A stretch of 64,000 nucleotides of DNA from an uncultured Clostridia bacterium (GTDB taxonomy: Bacteria; Bacillota; Clostridia; Lachnospirales; Anaerotignaceae): contig CAJUJJ010000001.1 of assembly GCA_910586765.1 (NCBI GenBank), positions 138,995 to 202,994 of the forward strand, written 5' to 3'. Shown here one piece after another: positions 51,407 to 59,215 of this stretch (position 1 is the stretch's first letter; each line of letters starts with the position of its first letter). A program made the position numbers and the translations under genes. The notes beneath the pieces are model-generated. The model searched no databases. It was not told the DNA's origin and saw only the letters and a list, made by a program, of their open reading frames with translations.

Positions 51407-52491
51407 TATATTTTCACCACGAAATTGATTGCTTCCATAATCTCTTTTTCTGATACTTCACTTGTAGTATAAACTTCTCCTATTCCCTTTGGCAATACAA
51501 AGCGAATTTTATTTTGTTTTACTTTTTTGTCCAAAAACATTTGCTCATAAATACTTTCCTGTGATACATTATTGACACATAGAGGTAAGTCAAAATATTG
51601 TAAAAGCTGTTTTAATTGCTGTAATTGTTTTTCTGTTACTTCTTCTCTTTTTCTTGCTAATTCCAATACTGCTATCATTCCCAATGCTACACATTCTCCA
51701 TGAAGCAATTCAAATTCAAGTTTTGTTTCAATAGCATGACCAATGGTATGACCAAAATTTAATATTTCTCTCAAGCCATTTTCTTTTTCATCTTTAGAAA
51801 CAACATCTGCTTTCATCAAACAGCATTGTTTTATCATATCACATAAAACAGTATGCTCCATAGATTTTATAGATTGTTTTTGTTCTATTAGAAATTGAAA
51901 AAATTGTTCTGACAATATACAGCCATATTTTATCACTTCTGCCATACCTGCTGAAAATTCTCTTTTAGGCAATGTTTCTAACGTTGCAGTATTGATATAT
52001 ACAAATTCTGGCTGATAAAATGCTCCTATGCTATTTTTAGCACCATTAAAGTCAACACCTGTTTTTCCTCCTACACTACTGTCCACTTGTGCTAATAATG
52101 TAGTTGGTATTTGTACAAAAGGTATTCCCCTCAAATAAGTAGCCGCTGAAAAACCAGCCATATCTCCACATACACCGCCACCTAATGCTACAATAACTGT
52201 TTTTCTATCAAAACGATTTTGTTGAAAAAATTTATAAAAATCATATATTGTTTCTAAATTTTTATGCTGTTCTCCTGCTGTAAAACAATAATAAAATACA
52301 TCATCTGTTACTTTTTTTAATTGTTCTGTCACTACTTGCCTATATAATTTATCTGTATTTTCATCTGTTATAATACACATTTTTCTGCCAGAAAGATTTT
52401 GCTCTTTTATCAATACTGGCAGTCCTTCAAAAGACTGTTCCAAAACAATAGGATATGTTTTTTCTGGTGTTGTTACTAAAATATGTTCCAT
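51406..52491 (-). CDS. aroB: 3-Dehydroquinate synthase
   Basis: AroB cyclises DAHP to 3-dehydroquinate, the second shikimate step. The 361-residue NAD-dependent enzyme has LGGGVCGDMAGFSAA (about 102-116), QIPTTLLAQVDSSVGGKTGVD split across about 128-148 (PTTLLAQVDSS), the zinc-binding Glu of MAEVIKYG, and NFGHTIGHAIE (about 245-255). GAGGTG precedes the ATG. It is the first gene of aroB-lspA-rluD; other shikimate genes are not in the window. Confidence 0.96.
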   Translation of the reverse strand: MEHILVTTPEKTYPIVLEQSFEGLPVLIKEQNLSGRKMCIITDENTDKLYRQVVTEQLKKVTDDVFYYCFTAGEQHKNLETIYDFYKFFQQNRFDRKTVIVALGGGVCGDMAGFSAATYLRGIPFVQIPTTLLAQVDSSVGGKTGVDFNGAKNSIGAFYQPEFVYINTATLETLPKREFSAGMAEVIKYGCILSEQFFQFLIEQKQSIKSMEHTVLCDMIKQCCLMKADVVSKDEKENGLREILNFGHTIGHAIETKLEFELLHGECVALGMIAVLELARKREEVTEKQLQQLKQLLQYFDLPLCVNNVSQESIYEQMFLDKKVKQNKIRFVLPKGIGEVYTTSEVSEKEIMEAINFVVKI

Positions 52492-52520
52492 CTCTTTTAT
52501 TCACCTCATTTTATTATTAC

Positions 52521-52566
52521 AAAAGCTGCTGTAAATACTGATAAAACAGCACTCACCGCAGCTTTT
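52521..52566 (-). terminator. Terminator after divIVA
   Basis: AAAAGCTGC (52521-52529) and GCAGCTTTT (52558-52566) form the outer stem, and GCTGT/ACAGC gives an alternative inner one. On the minus strand the tail is GTAATAATAAAA, only weakly T-rich, so termination may be partial before aroB. Confidence 0.65.
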
Positions 52567-52569
52567 CGC

Positions 52570-53163
52570 TTAGGATTGTTGTGGATTTTGAAATTCTTCT
52601 TCTCCTTGCTGATAATTTGCCTCTTTTTGAGAAATAATTTCATTTTTATCCAACAATTCAATTTCTGCATATAACAACAGTTTTACACGAGTTTTCATAA
52701 GCTCATAACGGCTTTCTAGTCTATGTATATCTTGTTCTAATTCAAACGCTCGTGTTCTTGCACTGCCTATAATTTCTTCTGCTTTTGCAACAGCACTTTC
52801 TGTAATTTGTGCTGCCGCTGCTCTTGCATTTTCTTTTGTTTCTTCTGCTACTCTTTCTGCTAATGTCAATGTTTTTGCTAGTGCTTTCTCAATAGACTGA
52901 CTTGTTTGCTGTGGTGAAACTGGTGTTGCTGGTATTGGTGCTGTCTGTTGCTGTACTGGCTGCACTTTTGGTACTGGTGCTGTCATTTGAGAAGTATTAC
53001 TATTTGACAGATTATTTAATTTCATTTTCATTTCTCTGTTTTCCCTAAACAGCTGTTCATAGTCCACACAAATTTCATCTAAAAAACGGTCAACTTCTTC
53101 TGGAGAATATCCAACTGCAACCTTTTTAAACTCCTTATCTTCAATATCAGATGGTCTAATCAT
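52570..53163 (-). CDS. divIVA: DivIVA family septum/pole protein
   Basis: DivIVA marks curved membranes at poles and septa. The 197-residue protein has the N-terminal membrane-binding DivIVA domain MIRPSDIEDKEFKK, VGYSPEEVDRFLDEI (about 1-60), a Pro/Thr/Gln-rich low-complexity linker (about 65-100), and a second coiled coil (about 105-175). The frame extends upstream with a hydrophobic but untranslated-looking stretch; GAGGGGG before the ATG at 53161-53163 sets the start. It is last in the ylmE-sepF-yggT-ylmH-divIVA order. Confidence 0.93.
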   Translation of the reverse strand: MIRPSDIEDKEFKKVAVGYSPEEVDRFLDEICVDYEQLFRENREMKMKLNNLSNSNTSQMTAPVPKVQPVQQQTAPIPATPVSPQQTSQSIEKALAKTLTLAERVAEETKENARAAAAQITESAVAKAEEIIGSARTRAFELEQDIHRLESRYELMKTRVKLLLYAEIELLDKNEIISQKEANYQQGEEEFQNPQQS

Positions 53164-53198
53164 GAAATAAATCCCCCTCGCTACAACAAAAAGCAGTA

Positions 53199-53984
53199 TT
53201 ATTCCCGCCCTATTGTTACACAAATTCTATCTTTTTTTGTTACATTACCTATTTCAAAAAGTTTCGCACGTCCAAAGCCTCTTATAGATACCATATCTCC
53301 CTCTTTTAATAACAAAGAAGGATTTATTACAGTATTCCAATTTACTTGGACAATTTCTTTTTTTATATGTTGCTGCACTTTTGCTCTGGATAAATGAAAA
53401 GCTGCACCTGCTATAGCATCTAATCGCAATGATGCTACTGTCACAGTATGATACTTCCATACTTTTTCAGGTAAAGTTACAACAAAAATATCACTTACAG
53501 ACACTTTTACTTTTGTACGAGAAACAAATTCTAATGTTGTTTGTACATATTCTGCTAAGTCTTTATGAATATAACATATTGTTTCGTTTTCTAAAACAAT
53601 AATATCCCCTACTTTTGCTCTATCTATACCTAAACTTAATATAGAACCTAAATAATCTCTATGTGTTAAATCTGCTTGTCCAAATTTTTGATTTTTAGTA
53701 ATATGCAATGCTTTTATAGGAAAATCTTCTTCTGTTAATTCCATATCATTTGGTGCAAATGCCATCATACATCTTTCGCTTTCAGAATTTCCCCCAAAAA
53801 CCATTACTTGTAAATACTGCATATGTTTTACTTTTTCAAAAAAAATGCTGCTTTTTCCTTTATCTATAAAATCTGTTGTTATTTTTTTATGACGTATGAC
53901 ACTGTTTTGTGCTGCATCTAATACCTTAGCAAATAAAAGCCTTTCTTGGGGTTGTACTTGTTTCAGCCATTTTTCTTTTTGCAA
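53199..53984 (-). CDS. ylmH: YlmH family S4-domain RNA-binding protein
   Basis: YlmH is an S4-domain protein that binds stalled 50S subunits in ribosome quality control, a route that overlaps with RqcH. The 261-residue product has the N-terminal YlmH domain with FGGNSESERCMMAFAP (about 73-88) and LGSILSLGIDRAKVGDI, and a C-terminal S4 domain (about 185-250; LRLDAIAGAAFHLSRAKV). It starts with TTG after AAGGAGGAG. It sits in the conserved cell-division run. Confidence 0.92.
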   Translation of the reverse strand: MQKEKWLKQVQPQERLLFAKVLDAAQNSVIRHKKITTDFIDKGKSSIFFEKVKHMQYLQVMVFGGNSESERCMMAFAPNDMELTEEDFPIKALHITKNQKFGQADLTHRDYLGSILSLGIDRAKVGDIIVLENETICYIHKDLAEYVQTTLEFVSRTKVKVSVSDIFVVTLPEKVWKYHTVTVASLRLDAIAGAAFHLSRAKVQQHIKKEIVQVNWNTVINPSLLLKEGDMVSIRGFGRAKLFEIGNVTKKDRICVTIGRE

Positions 53985-54003
53985 AGGATACTCCTCCTTT
54001 TTA

Positions 54004-54282
54004 TCAAAATAGCCCCATTAACAGACTAATTACAAGTGTTTGGACAAAATACAGCAATATTACTGCAAACCACGCAGAAAAATCCAACATCATACCTCCT
54101 AAAGGCGACTTATCCAACAATGACCTAATAGGAGAAAGTATAGGCTCCGTCAATGTATACAAAAGCTGCACGATTGAATTATTCCTTCCAATAGGAATCC
54201 ATGATAATATTACTCGAGCTAATATTAAAAACTCCAGCAACTTAAAAAAAGTATTCACTGTTTGTATTAATAGTATTTGCAT
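54004..54282 (-). CDS. YggT family membrane protein
   Basis: This 92-residue protein has two membrane helices (about 3-25 and 68-88) with the YggT core ARVILSWIPIG (about 22-32), LTEPILSPIRSLL and a Gly/Asp segment before the second helix. YggT/YlmG proteins are found in the division cluster; the plastid relatives affect nucleoid and membrane arrangement. Role in bacteria uncertain. AAAGG precedes the ATG. Confidence 0.88.
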   Translation of the reverse strand: MQILLIQTVNTFFKLLEFLILARVILSWIPIGRNNSIVQLLYTLTEPILSPIRSLLDKSPLGGMMLDFSAWFAVILLYFVQTLVISLLMGLF

Positions 54283-54304
54283 ATATTCAGCCTTTCTTTC
54301 TTAA

Positions 54305-54841
54305 TTATTTATTACTTGCCCAAGGAAATACTACACTGCTTCTGCTTTTGATTTCCTCTTTAAATTCACCAGAAATTTCTACATTTTCAGGGGCAATTAC
54401 AAAAATATTATTTGCTACCCTTTGTATACTACCCTCCAATGAATAACAAGTTCCACTCAAAAAATCCATAATTCTTTGTGCTACAGGATATTCTACCTGT
54501 TCCAAGTTTACTACAACAGGTTTTTTCCCTTTTACTTGGTCACAAATCTGTTGTGCATCTTCATAACAAGTAGGTTGTATTACAACTACCTGCATTTGTA
54601 CATTTGTATTAATACTATATACATTAGGATTTGTTCTATTACTTGAGGAAGTTCTTCTGCTTGGTGAGCTATATTCTGGTTCTCTGTTTCTATTTACATC
54701 TCTTAAAGGAGTACGACGTCTTGCAGGTTGTTCCTCATATTCATCTTCCTCTTCATATTCGTCGTCATCTGGGTCATCATAATCTGGGTCATCATATTCG
54801 CCAAACATTAAATCCCTTAATTTATCAAATACCTTTGCCAC
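54305..54841 (-). CDS. sepF: Cell division protein SepF
   Basis: SepF tethers FtsZ filaments to the membrane. The 178-residue protein has an N-terminal amphipathic segment (VAKVFDKLRDLMFGEY), an exceptionally acidic low-complexity linker of Asp, Glu, Tyr and Pro (about 15-45), an Arg-rich stretch, and the DUF552 core (about 85-175, with QPTCYEDAQQICDQVKGKKPV and FLSGTCYSLEGSI). GGGAGG lies 9-10 bases before GTG at 54839-54841; an upstream ATG would overlap this site. Confidence 0.93.
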   Translation of the reverse strand: MAKVFDKLRDLMFGEYDDPDYDDPDDDEYEEEDEYEEQPARRRTPLRDVNRNREPEYSSPSRRTSSSNRTNPNVYSINTNVQMQVVVIQPTCYEDAQQICDQVKGKKPVVVNLEQVEYPVAQRIMDFLSGTCYSLEGSIQRVANNIFVIAPENVEISGEFKEEIKSRSSVVFPWASNK

Positions 54842-54896
54842 GTTACAAATTCCTCCCATATCTTATTTGACTTTGGTTATTACCCTCTTTGTTTAT

Positions 54897-55598
54897 TTAT
54901 TTCTGAGGATAAACTCTTTTGCCGAAAATATTGGTTCCAACTCTAACAATGGTTGCCCCTTCTTCAATGGCCACCTCAAAGTCATTAGACATGCCCATTG
55001 ATAAAACATTCATATGTACATTATCAATTTTTTTACTGTTAATGTCAACCAATAATTGTTTCATTCTTCTGAAACAATCCCTGTTTTCTTCTGAATTATC
55101 GACAAAAGGTGCTACTGTCATAAGACCTTTAACAGAAATATTGTCTAAAAAAGCAATATCTTGTATCAAAGAAAGTGTTTCATTTGGCGAAACACCAAAC
55201 TTACTTTCTTCGCCAGCCATATTCACTTCTACCAAAATATCCATATTTACATTTGCTTGTTTTGCACGTTTGCTAATTTCTTCAGCCAATTTTATACTAT
55301 CTACAGAATGTATCATTTTTACTTTATCAATTATATATTTTACCTTATTTGTTTGCAAATGTCCAATTAAATGCCAGCAAACTTCTTTTCCCATAGGTTC
55401 ATATTTTTCCAAAATCTCTTGTACTCTATTTTCTCCGAGCTCTTTTAAACCACAATCTACTGCTTGTTTAATATGTGGTACATCAATCGTTTTACTTACT
55501 GCTAACAATAGCACATCTTCTCTTTTTCTACCGCTTCTTTGTACTGCTGCTGCAATTCTCTTTTCGATTTCTTCTATATTTTGTTTAATTTCATTCAT
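54897..55598 (-). CDS. YggS/YlmE family PLP-binding homeostasis protein
   Basis: This 233-residue TIM-barrel protein binds pyridoxal phosphate through Lys in AVSKTID (about 33-39), with GENRVQEI (about 55-62), WHLIGHLQTNKVKY (about 74-87), SVDSIKLAEEI, EVNMAGEESKFG and LSMGMSNDFEVAIEEG near the end. It balances PLP and amino-acid metabolism without a catalysed reaction. It is the first core gene of the division run, before sepF. Confidence 0.94.
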   Translation of the reverse strand: MNEIKQNIEEIEKRIAAAVQRSGRKREDVLLLAVSKTIDVPHIKQAVDCGLKELGENRVQEILEKYEPMGKEVCWHLIGHLQTNKVKYIIDKVKMIHSVDSIKLAEEISKRAKQANVNMDILVEVNMAGEESKFGVSPNETLSLIQDIAFLDNISVKGLMTVAPFVDNSEENRDCFRRMKQLLVDINSKKIDNVHMNVLSMGMSNDFEVAIEEGATIVRVGTNIFGKRVYPQK

Positions 55599-55624
55599 AT
55601 TTTACATTCCTTTCCACAATTCTT

Positions 55625-57265
55625 TTAATATAACGTTTGGTTTTCTCCAATATTTTTTGCATCTGAAACAATGGTGTCATAAGCCTGTAATTCATAAGAA
55701 CTACTACCCGGACTTACAATAGTGTATTCTTCATTTTGTCCTATAATTGTAATTGCTGTAAATTTTGCAATAGAACTATTTCCAACAAAAACACCTTTCA
55801 TTGTTTCTACTTCACTAATAGCATATGTATTCGGATTTTCTTCTGTTGGCTCTATTACAGTATCTCCAACTTTCAAATTACTAAAGTCCTGTACTACATA
55901 GCCAAAACCTTCTATTGTACTGTATCTTGTTAATTGTAAAGTAATAAACTCCCTTTTTCCATTTACTACTTTATATACACCTTGTTCTCCTTCATTATCC
56001 ACAATATAGTTAATTGGTATTTTTAACACTGTTTTTTCTATAATAGCATTGTTTGGTATTTTAATGCCCTCCAGTGATGTACTTTGTACACGGAAAGAAA
56101 TATTTCTTAATCCAATTACACTTAATATATCCTGTGTGGCACTAAATACTACTCTAGCTTCCTTTTCATTAATAGAAAGTGTTTGTACAGTAACTGGAAA
56201 TCTTTTTTCTTCTTCATTAATTGTTGTATATAAATATTTTAATTCTCCTTCTTGCCAGCCACTTACTACCTCTGGAGGCAAATAGGAAACAATATACCAT
56301 TTATTACTTGTTACAATTTTAAACATTACTTCATTTTGTTCTACAGCACCTGTTTTTGAAAGATATTTTGGTGTAATTTGTGCTGAAACTTGTTTTTCTT
56401 CTATAGCATCTAAATTTTCTGGTGTCAATGCATCTTCTTGCCCATCAATTTGAAATGAAAGCAAGCCACTTTTTTCTGCTTTTATTGTAGAAATACTATC
56501 AGCTAACTGTTGTTGATATTGGTTTTTTTCTTCAGATAAATTAGACACTCCTTCTATATTTTCTGTCAGCCAAATTTCTGTTCTTTGGTTCATTTCTGCT
56601 GCAATTTGATTTTTTAAAGAAGCAATATCCATAATATTTTCATTCATAAATTTTCCATTATAAGCACTGATTAGCTGTGTAATATTACTTTCAATACGAG
56701 AAACATCCTCTTGAAAAATAGAAAGGTCACTTCTCTTTTGCAAGCTTTTTAAAATGTCTTTATCTATATTGTCAATTTTATCTTCTATTGCAGAAGAAGT
56801 TTCTTCATCTTTTATTACACAAATTGTTTCTCCTTTAGGTACTTTTTCATTTTCAGAAAAATTATATACTGGCATACCTGCTCTGTCACTTGTTACAACA
56901 TATTCTTCTCTTATAACCAATCCCTTTAAAGCAGAGGCACTTTCAATGCTTCCGTATGTTACCATCTCCACTGGCACAGATGGTCTATTTAAAAATGCCC
57001 ATATATAACCACAAAGATATATTGTAAAAAATAAAAATATCATAACAGTAAACACCTTATAGCTTCCCTTAGGTGCTGGCATTTTTTTTACAATATGCTG
57101 TTTATTTTTTTTTGTTGCTGTTTTTATTTTGTTTGTCTTTTGTGGTTTTTGTACTTTTTGCGGTGTTGTCTTTTTTGGTTGCTTTTGTGCTGAGGGTAAT
57201 TTTTTTCTAGCACTTGTCCTTTTTGGTATTGTAGTTCTTTTTTTATTTGAAGTATTTCCTGCCAT
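55625..57265 (-). CDS. HlyD-like membrane fusion protein
   Basis: The 546-residue protein has a strongly basic N-terminus rich in Lys, Thr and Pro (about 1-70), one membrane helix (about 73-95), then an outer part with a barrel/lipoyl-like segment (about 100-160), coiled-coil helices (about 165-260), and a C-terminal beta-rich domain with GVYKVVNGKREFITL-like repeats of the HlyD/MacA type. It would act outside the membrane. No ABC transporter lies beside it. AAAGGAGG sits before the ATG at 57263-57265; a GTG two codons earlier overlaps. It is first in the ylmE-sepF run, a pattern I recall from other Clostridia. Confidence 0.8.
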   Translation of the reverse strand: MAGNTSNKKRTTIPKRTSARKKLPSAQKQPKKTTPQKVQKPQKTNKIKTATKKNKQHIVKKMPAPKGSYKVFTVMIFLFFTIYLCGYIWAFLNRPSVPVEMVTYGSIESASALKGLVIREEYVVTSDRAGMPVYNFSENEKVPKGETICVIKDEETSSAIEDKIDNIDKDILKSLQKRSDLSIFQEDVSRIESNITQLISAYNGKFMNENIMDIASLKNQIAAEMNQRTEIWLTENIEGVSNLSEEKNQYQQQLADSISTIKAEKSGLLSFQIDGQEDALTPENLDAIEEKQVSAQITPKYLSKTGAVEQNEVMFKIVTSNKWYIVSYLPPEVVSGWQEGELKYLYTTINEEEKRFPVTVQTLSINEKEARVVFSATQDILSVIGLRNISFRVQSTSLEGIKIPNNAIIEKTVLKIPINYIVDNEGEQGVYKVVNGKREFITLQLTRYSTIEGFGYVVQDFSNLKVGDTVIEPTEENPNTYAISEVETMKGVFVGNSSIAKFTAITIIGQNEEYTIVSPGSSSYELQAYDTIVSDAKNIGENQTLY

Positions 57266-57304
57266 AAACACCCTCCTTTACGTTACGTATTTAGGCATTG
57301 TATC

Positions 57305-57333
57305 ATTATAATATATTTTTTGGCATAGGTAAA
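57305..57333 (-). promoter_or_regulatory. Candidate sigma-A promoter for hlyD-like-ylmE-sepF run
   Basis: On the minus strand: TTTACC (57333-57328, 4/6), a 17-base spacer, TATAAT (57310-57305). It gives a leader of about 33 bases. Confidence 0.6.
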
Positions 57334-57487
57334 CCCAAAATTACAGAAATACTATAACATAATTTATAATGTATTTGTATTGTTTCACTTTCTTTTCATA
57401 ATAAATCATTATTAATATCACAAAATACTATGTAATATAATCAAAATTCCACACCATATTTACAAATAATGATATTACAAAACAAAA

Positions 57488-57516
57488 GCATATCACTGCA
57501 TTATTTTTCATATACT
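57488..57516 (+). promoter_or_regulatory. Sigma-E promoter of spoIVA
   Basis: GCATATC at 57488-57494, a 14-base spacer, CATATACT at 57509-57516. The sigma-E consensus is about GNATATT-N14-CATACAAT, so both elements and the spacing fit mother-cell expression, as known for spoIVA. The start near 57522 gives a short leader. Confidence 0.75.
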
Positions 57517-57560
57517 GCATTGTATGGATACATTTTTTAATATATAAGGAGGTTTATTTT

Positions 57561-59042
57561 ATGGAACAATTTGATATTTATAAAGACATTGCTGAACGTA
57601 CAGATGGTTGTGTCTATTTAGGAATTGTAGGCCCTGTCCGTACTGGAAAATCCACTTTTATAAAACGTTTTATGGACTTACTTGTATTACCTAATATAGA
57701 AAATAGCCACGCAAGAGAAAGAGCACAAGATGAGTTACCACAATCTGCCTCTGGAAAAAACATTATGACAACAGAACCAAAATTTGTACCAAATGAAGCA
57801 GTTGCCATTACAGTAGGCGATGATGTCAATTTAAAAGTACGTTTAATTGATTGTGTAGGCTATATTGTGCCAGAAGCAGAAGGACATATGGAAGAAGAAA
57901 ATACCCCTCGTATGGTACATACTCCTTGGTCACAAGATGCTATTCCTTTTTTAGAAGCAGCAGAATTAGGAACAAAAAAAGTAATTACTGACCATTCCAC
58001 CATAGGTATTGTTATTACAACAGATGGTTCTGTAACAGATTTATCCCGTGATAATTATGAAGATGCAGAACAAAGAGTAATAAACGAATTAAAACAAATA
58101 GGAAAACCTTTTGTTGTACTGTTAAATACAGCAAGACCTTACAGCGATGATACCATTTCATTACAGCAGGAATTGACAGAAAAATATGCCGTTCCTGTAT
58201 TACCTGTTAACTGTGCTCAATTAAAAAGTGAAGATATTAAAACAATATTAGAAAAAGTTCTTTATGAATTTCCTATGAAAGAAATACGTCTTCATTTTCC
58301 TACATGGATTGAAACACTAGAAGAAAATCACTGGTTAAAACAAAGTATTATAACAAGTTTAAAAGATTTAATGAATGTTGTTGAAAAATTGACAGATGTA
58401 AAAGATAGTCTAAACACTTTAGAGCAAAACGAATACATAAAAAAAGCATATACTGATGGGATTATGTTAGGAGAAGGTGCCATTGATATTGCCTTATCTG
58501 TAGATGACAGCTTGTTTTACAAAATATTAAGCGAAACCATTGATATGCCTATTGAAAATGACTCTCAATTGATTTCTACTATCAAAATGCTTTCTGACAT
58601 CAAAAAGAAATATGATAAAATAGAATGTGCACTTCACGATGTAAAAAGAAAGGGTTATGGTGTGGTATCTCCTGTATTTGAAGAAATTAAATTGGAACAA
58701 CCTGAAGTATTCAAACAAGGTTCTCGTTTTGGTATCAAATTAAAAGCAAAAGGCGAGTCCATTCATATGATTAAAGCAGATATTGAAACAGAAGTATCTC
58801 CTATTATAGGAAATGAAGAACAATCTAAGGAATTTATAGACAGCTTAATACAAGATTATGATGTTGACCCTCAAAAAATATGGGATTTGAATATATTCGG
58901 AAGAACATTACAATCTATGGTAAGTGATGGTATGCAAAATAAAATTTACAGAATGCCTGAAGAAGCCCAAATGAAATTACAGGAAACATTACAAAAAATT
59001 GTAAATGAAGGCAGTGGCGGTTTAATTTGTATTATACTATAG
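57561..59042 (+). CDS. spoIVA: Stage IV sporulation protein A, spore coat morphogenetic ATPase
   Basis: SpoIVA polymerises on the forespore surface by ATP hydrolysis and founds the basement layer of the coat. The 493-residue product has the TRAFAC P-loop GPVRTGKST (about 24-32), DCVGYIVPEAEGHM (about 97-110), TDGSVTDLSRDNYEDAE (switch and Ser/Thr region), and a conserved C-terminus ending GGLICIIL. Length and sequence are typical. AAGGAGG lies before the ATG. SpoVM, its usual membrane partner, was not found in the window. Confidence 0.97.
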   Translation: MEQFDIYKDIAERTDGCVYLGIVGPVRTGKSTFIKRFMDLLVLPNIENSHARERAQDELPQSASGKNIMTTEPKFVPNEAVAITVGDDVNLKVRLIDCVGYIVPEAEGHMEEENTPRMVHTPWSQDAIPFLEAAELGTKKVITDHSTIGIVITTDGSVTDLSRDNYEDAEQRVINELKQIGKPFVVLLNTARPYSDDTISLQQELTEKYAVPVLPVNCAQLKSEDIKTILEKVLYEFPMKEIRLHFPTWIETLEENHWLKQSIITSLKDLMNVVEKLTDVKDSLNTLEQNEYIKKAYTDGIMLGEGAIDIALSVDDSLFYKILSETIDMPIENDSQLISTIKMLSDIKKKYDKIECALHDVKRKGYGVVSPVFEEIKLEQPEVFKQGSRFGIKLKAKGESIHMIKADIETEVSPIIGNEEQSKEFIDSLIQDYDVDPQKIWDLNIFGRTLQSMVSDGMQNKIYRMPEEAQMKLQETLQKIVNEGSGGLICIIL

Positions 59043-59045
59043 TAT

Positions 59046-59075
59046 AAAAGGACAATGCTTTTGCATTGTCCTTTT
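59046..59075. terminator. Bidirectional terminator between spoIVA and the redox lipoprotein operon
   Basis: Perfect 13-base arms (59046-59058 and 59063-59075) enclose a TTTT loop, with A- and T-rich ends that suit both directions. It follows spoIVA by three bases and the 42-residue gene by 11. Confidence 0.92.
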
Positions 59076-59086
59076 ATGAAACATTT

Positions 59087-59215
59087 TTAAAATACTACTC
59101 TCCATTTTATACAATACATACTATACAGCAAAAGCACTATTCCAATTACTACTAAAAATATCCCTATTTTTTCTTTTTTAGTCAGCCCCTGTTGCTGATT
59201 GTCCTTCCGCTGCAC
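59087..59215 (-). CDS. Single-pass membrane protein of 42 residues, unknown
   Basis: This short gene overlaps the last 38 bases of the redox lipoprotein gene in another frame. It begins with GTG, preceded by GAGGGGAG nine bases away, and encodes MQRKDNQQQGLTKKEK followed by one membrane helix (about 18-36) and a short basic end KWRVVF. The good ribosome site, positive-inside charge pattern and hydrophobic stretch support a real gene. It may accompany the lipoprotein in the membrane. No known family recognised. Confidence 0.55.
   Translation of the reverse strand: MQRKDNQQQGLTKKEKIGIFLVVIGIVLLLYSMYCIKWRVVF

Noticed and set aside
54919..55722. 267-codon open frame on the plus strand
   Set aside because: It is antisense to the ylmE-type gene, with no ribosome site and no recognisable domain.
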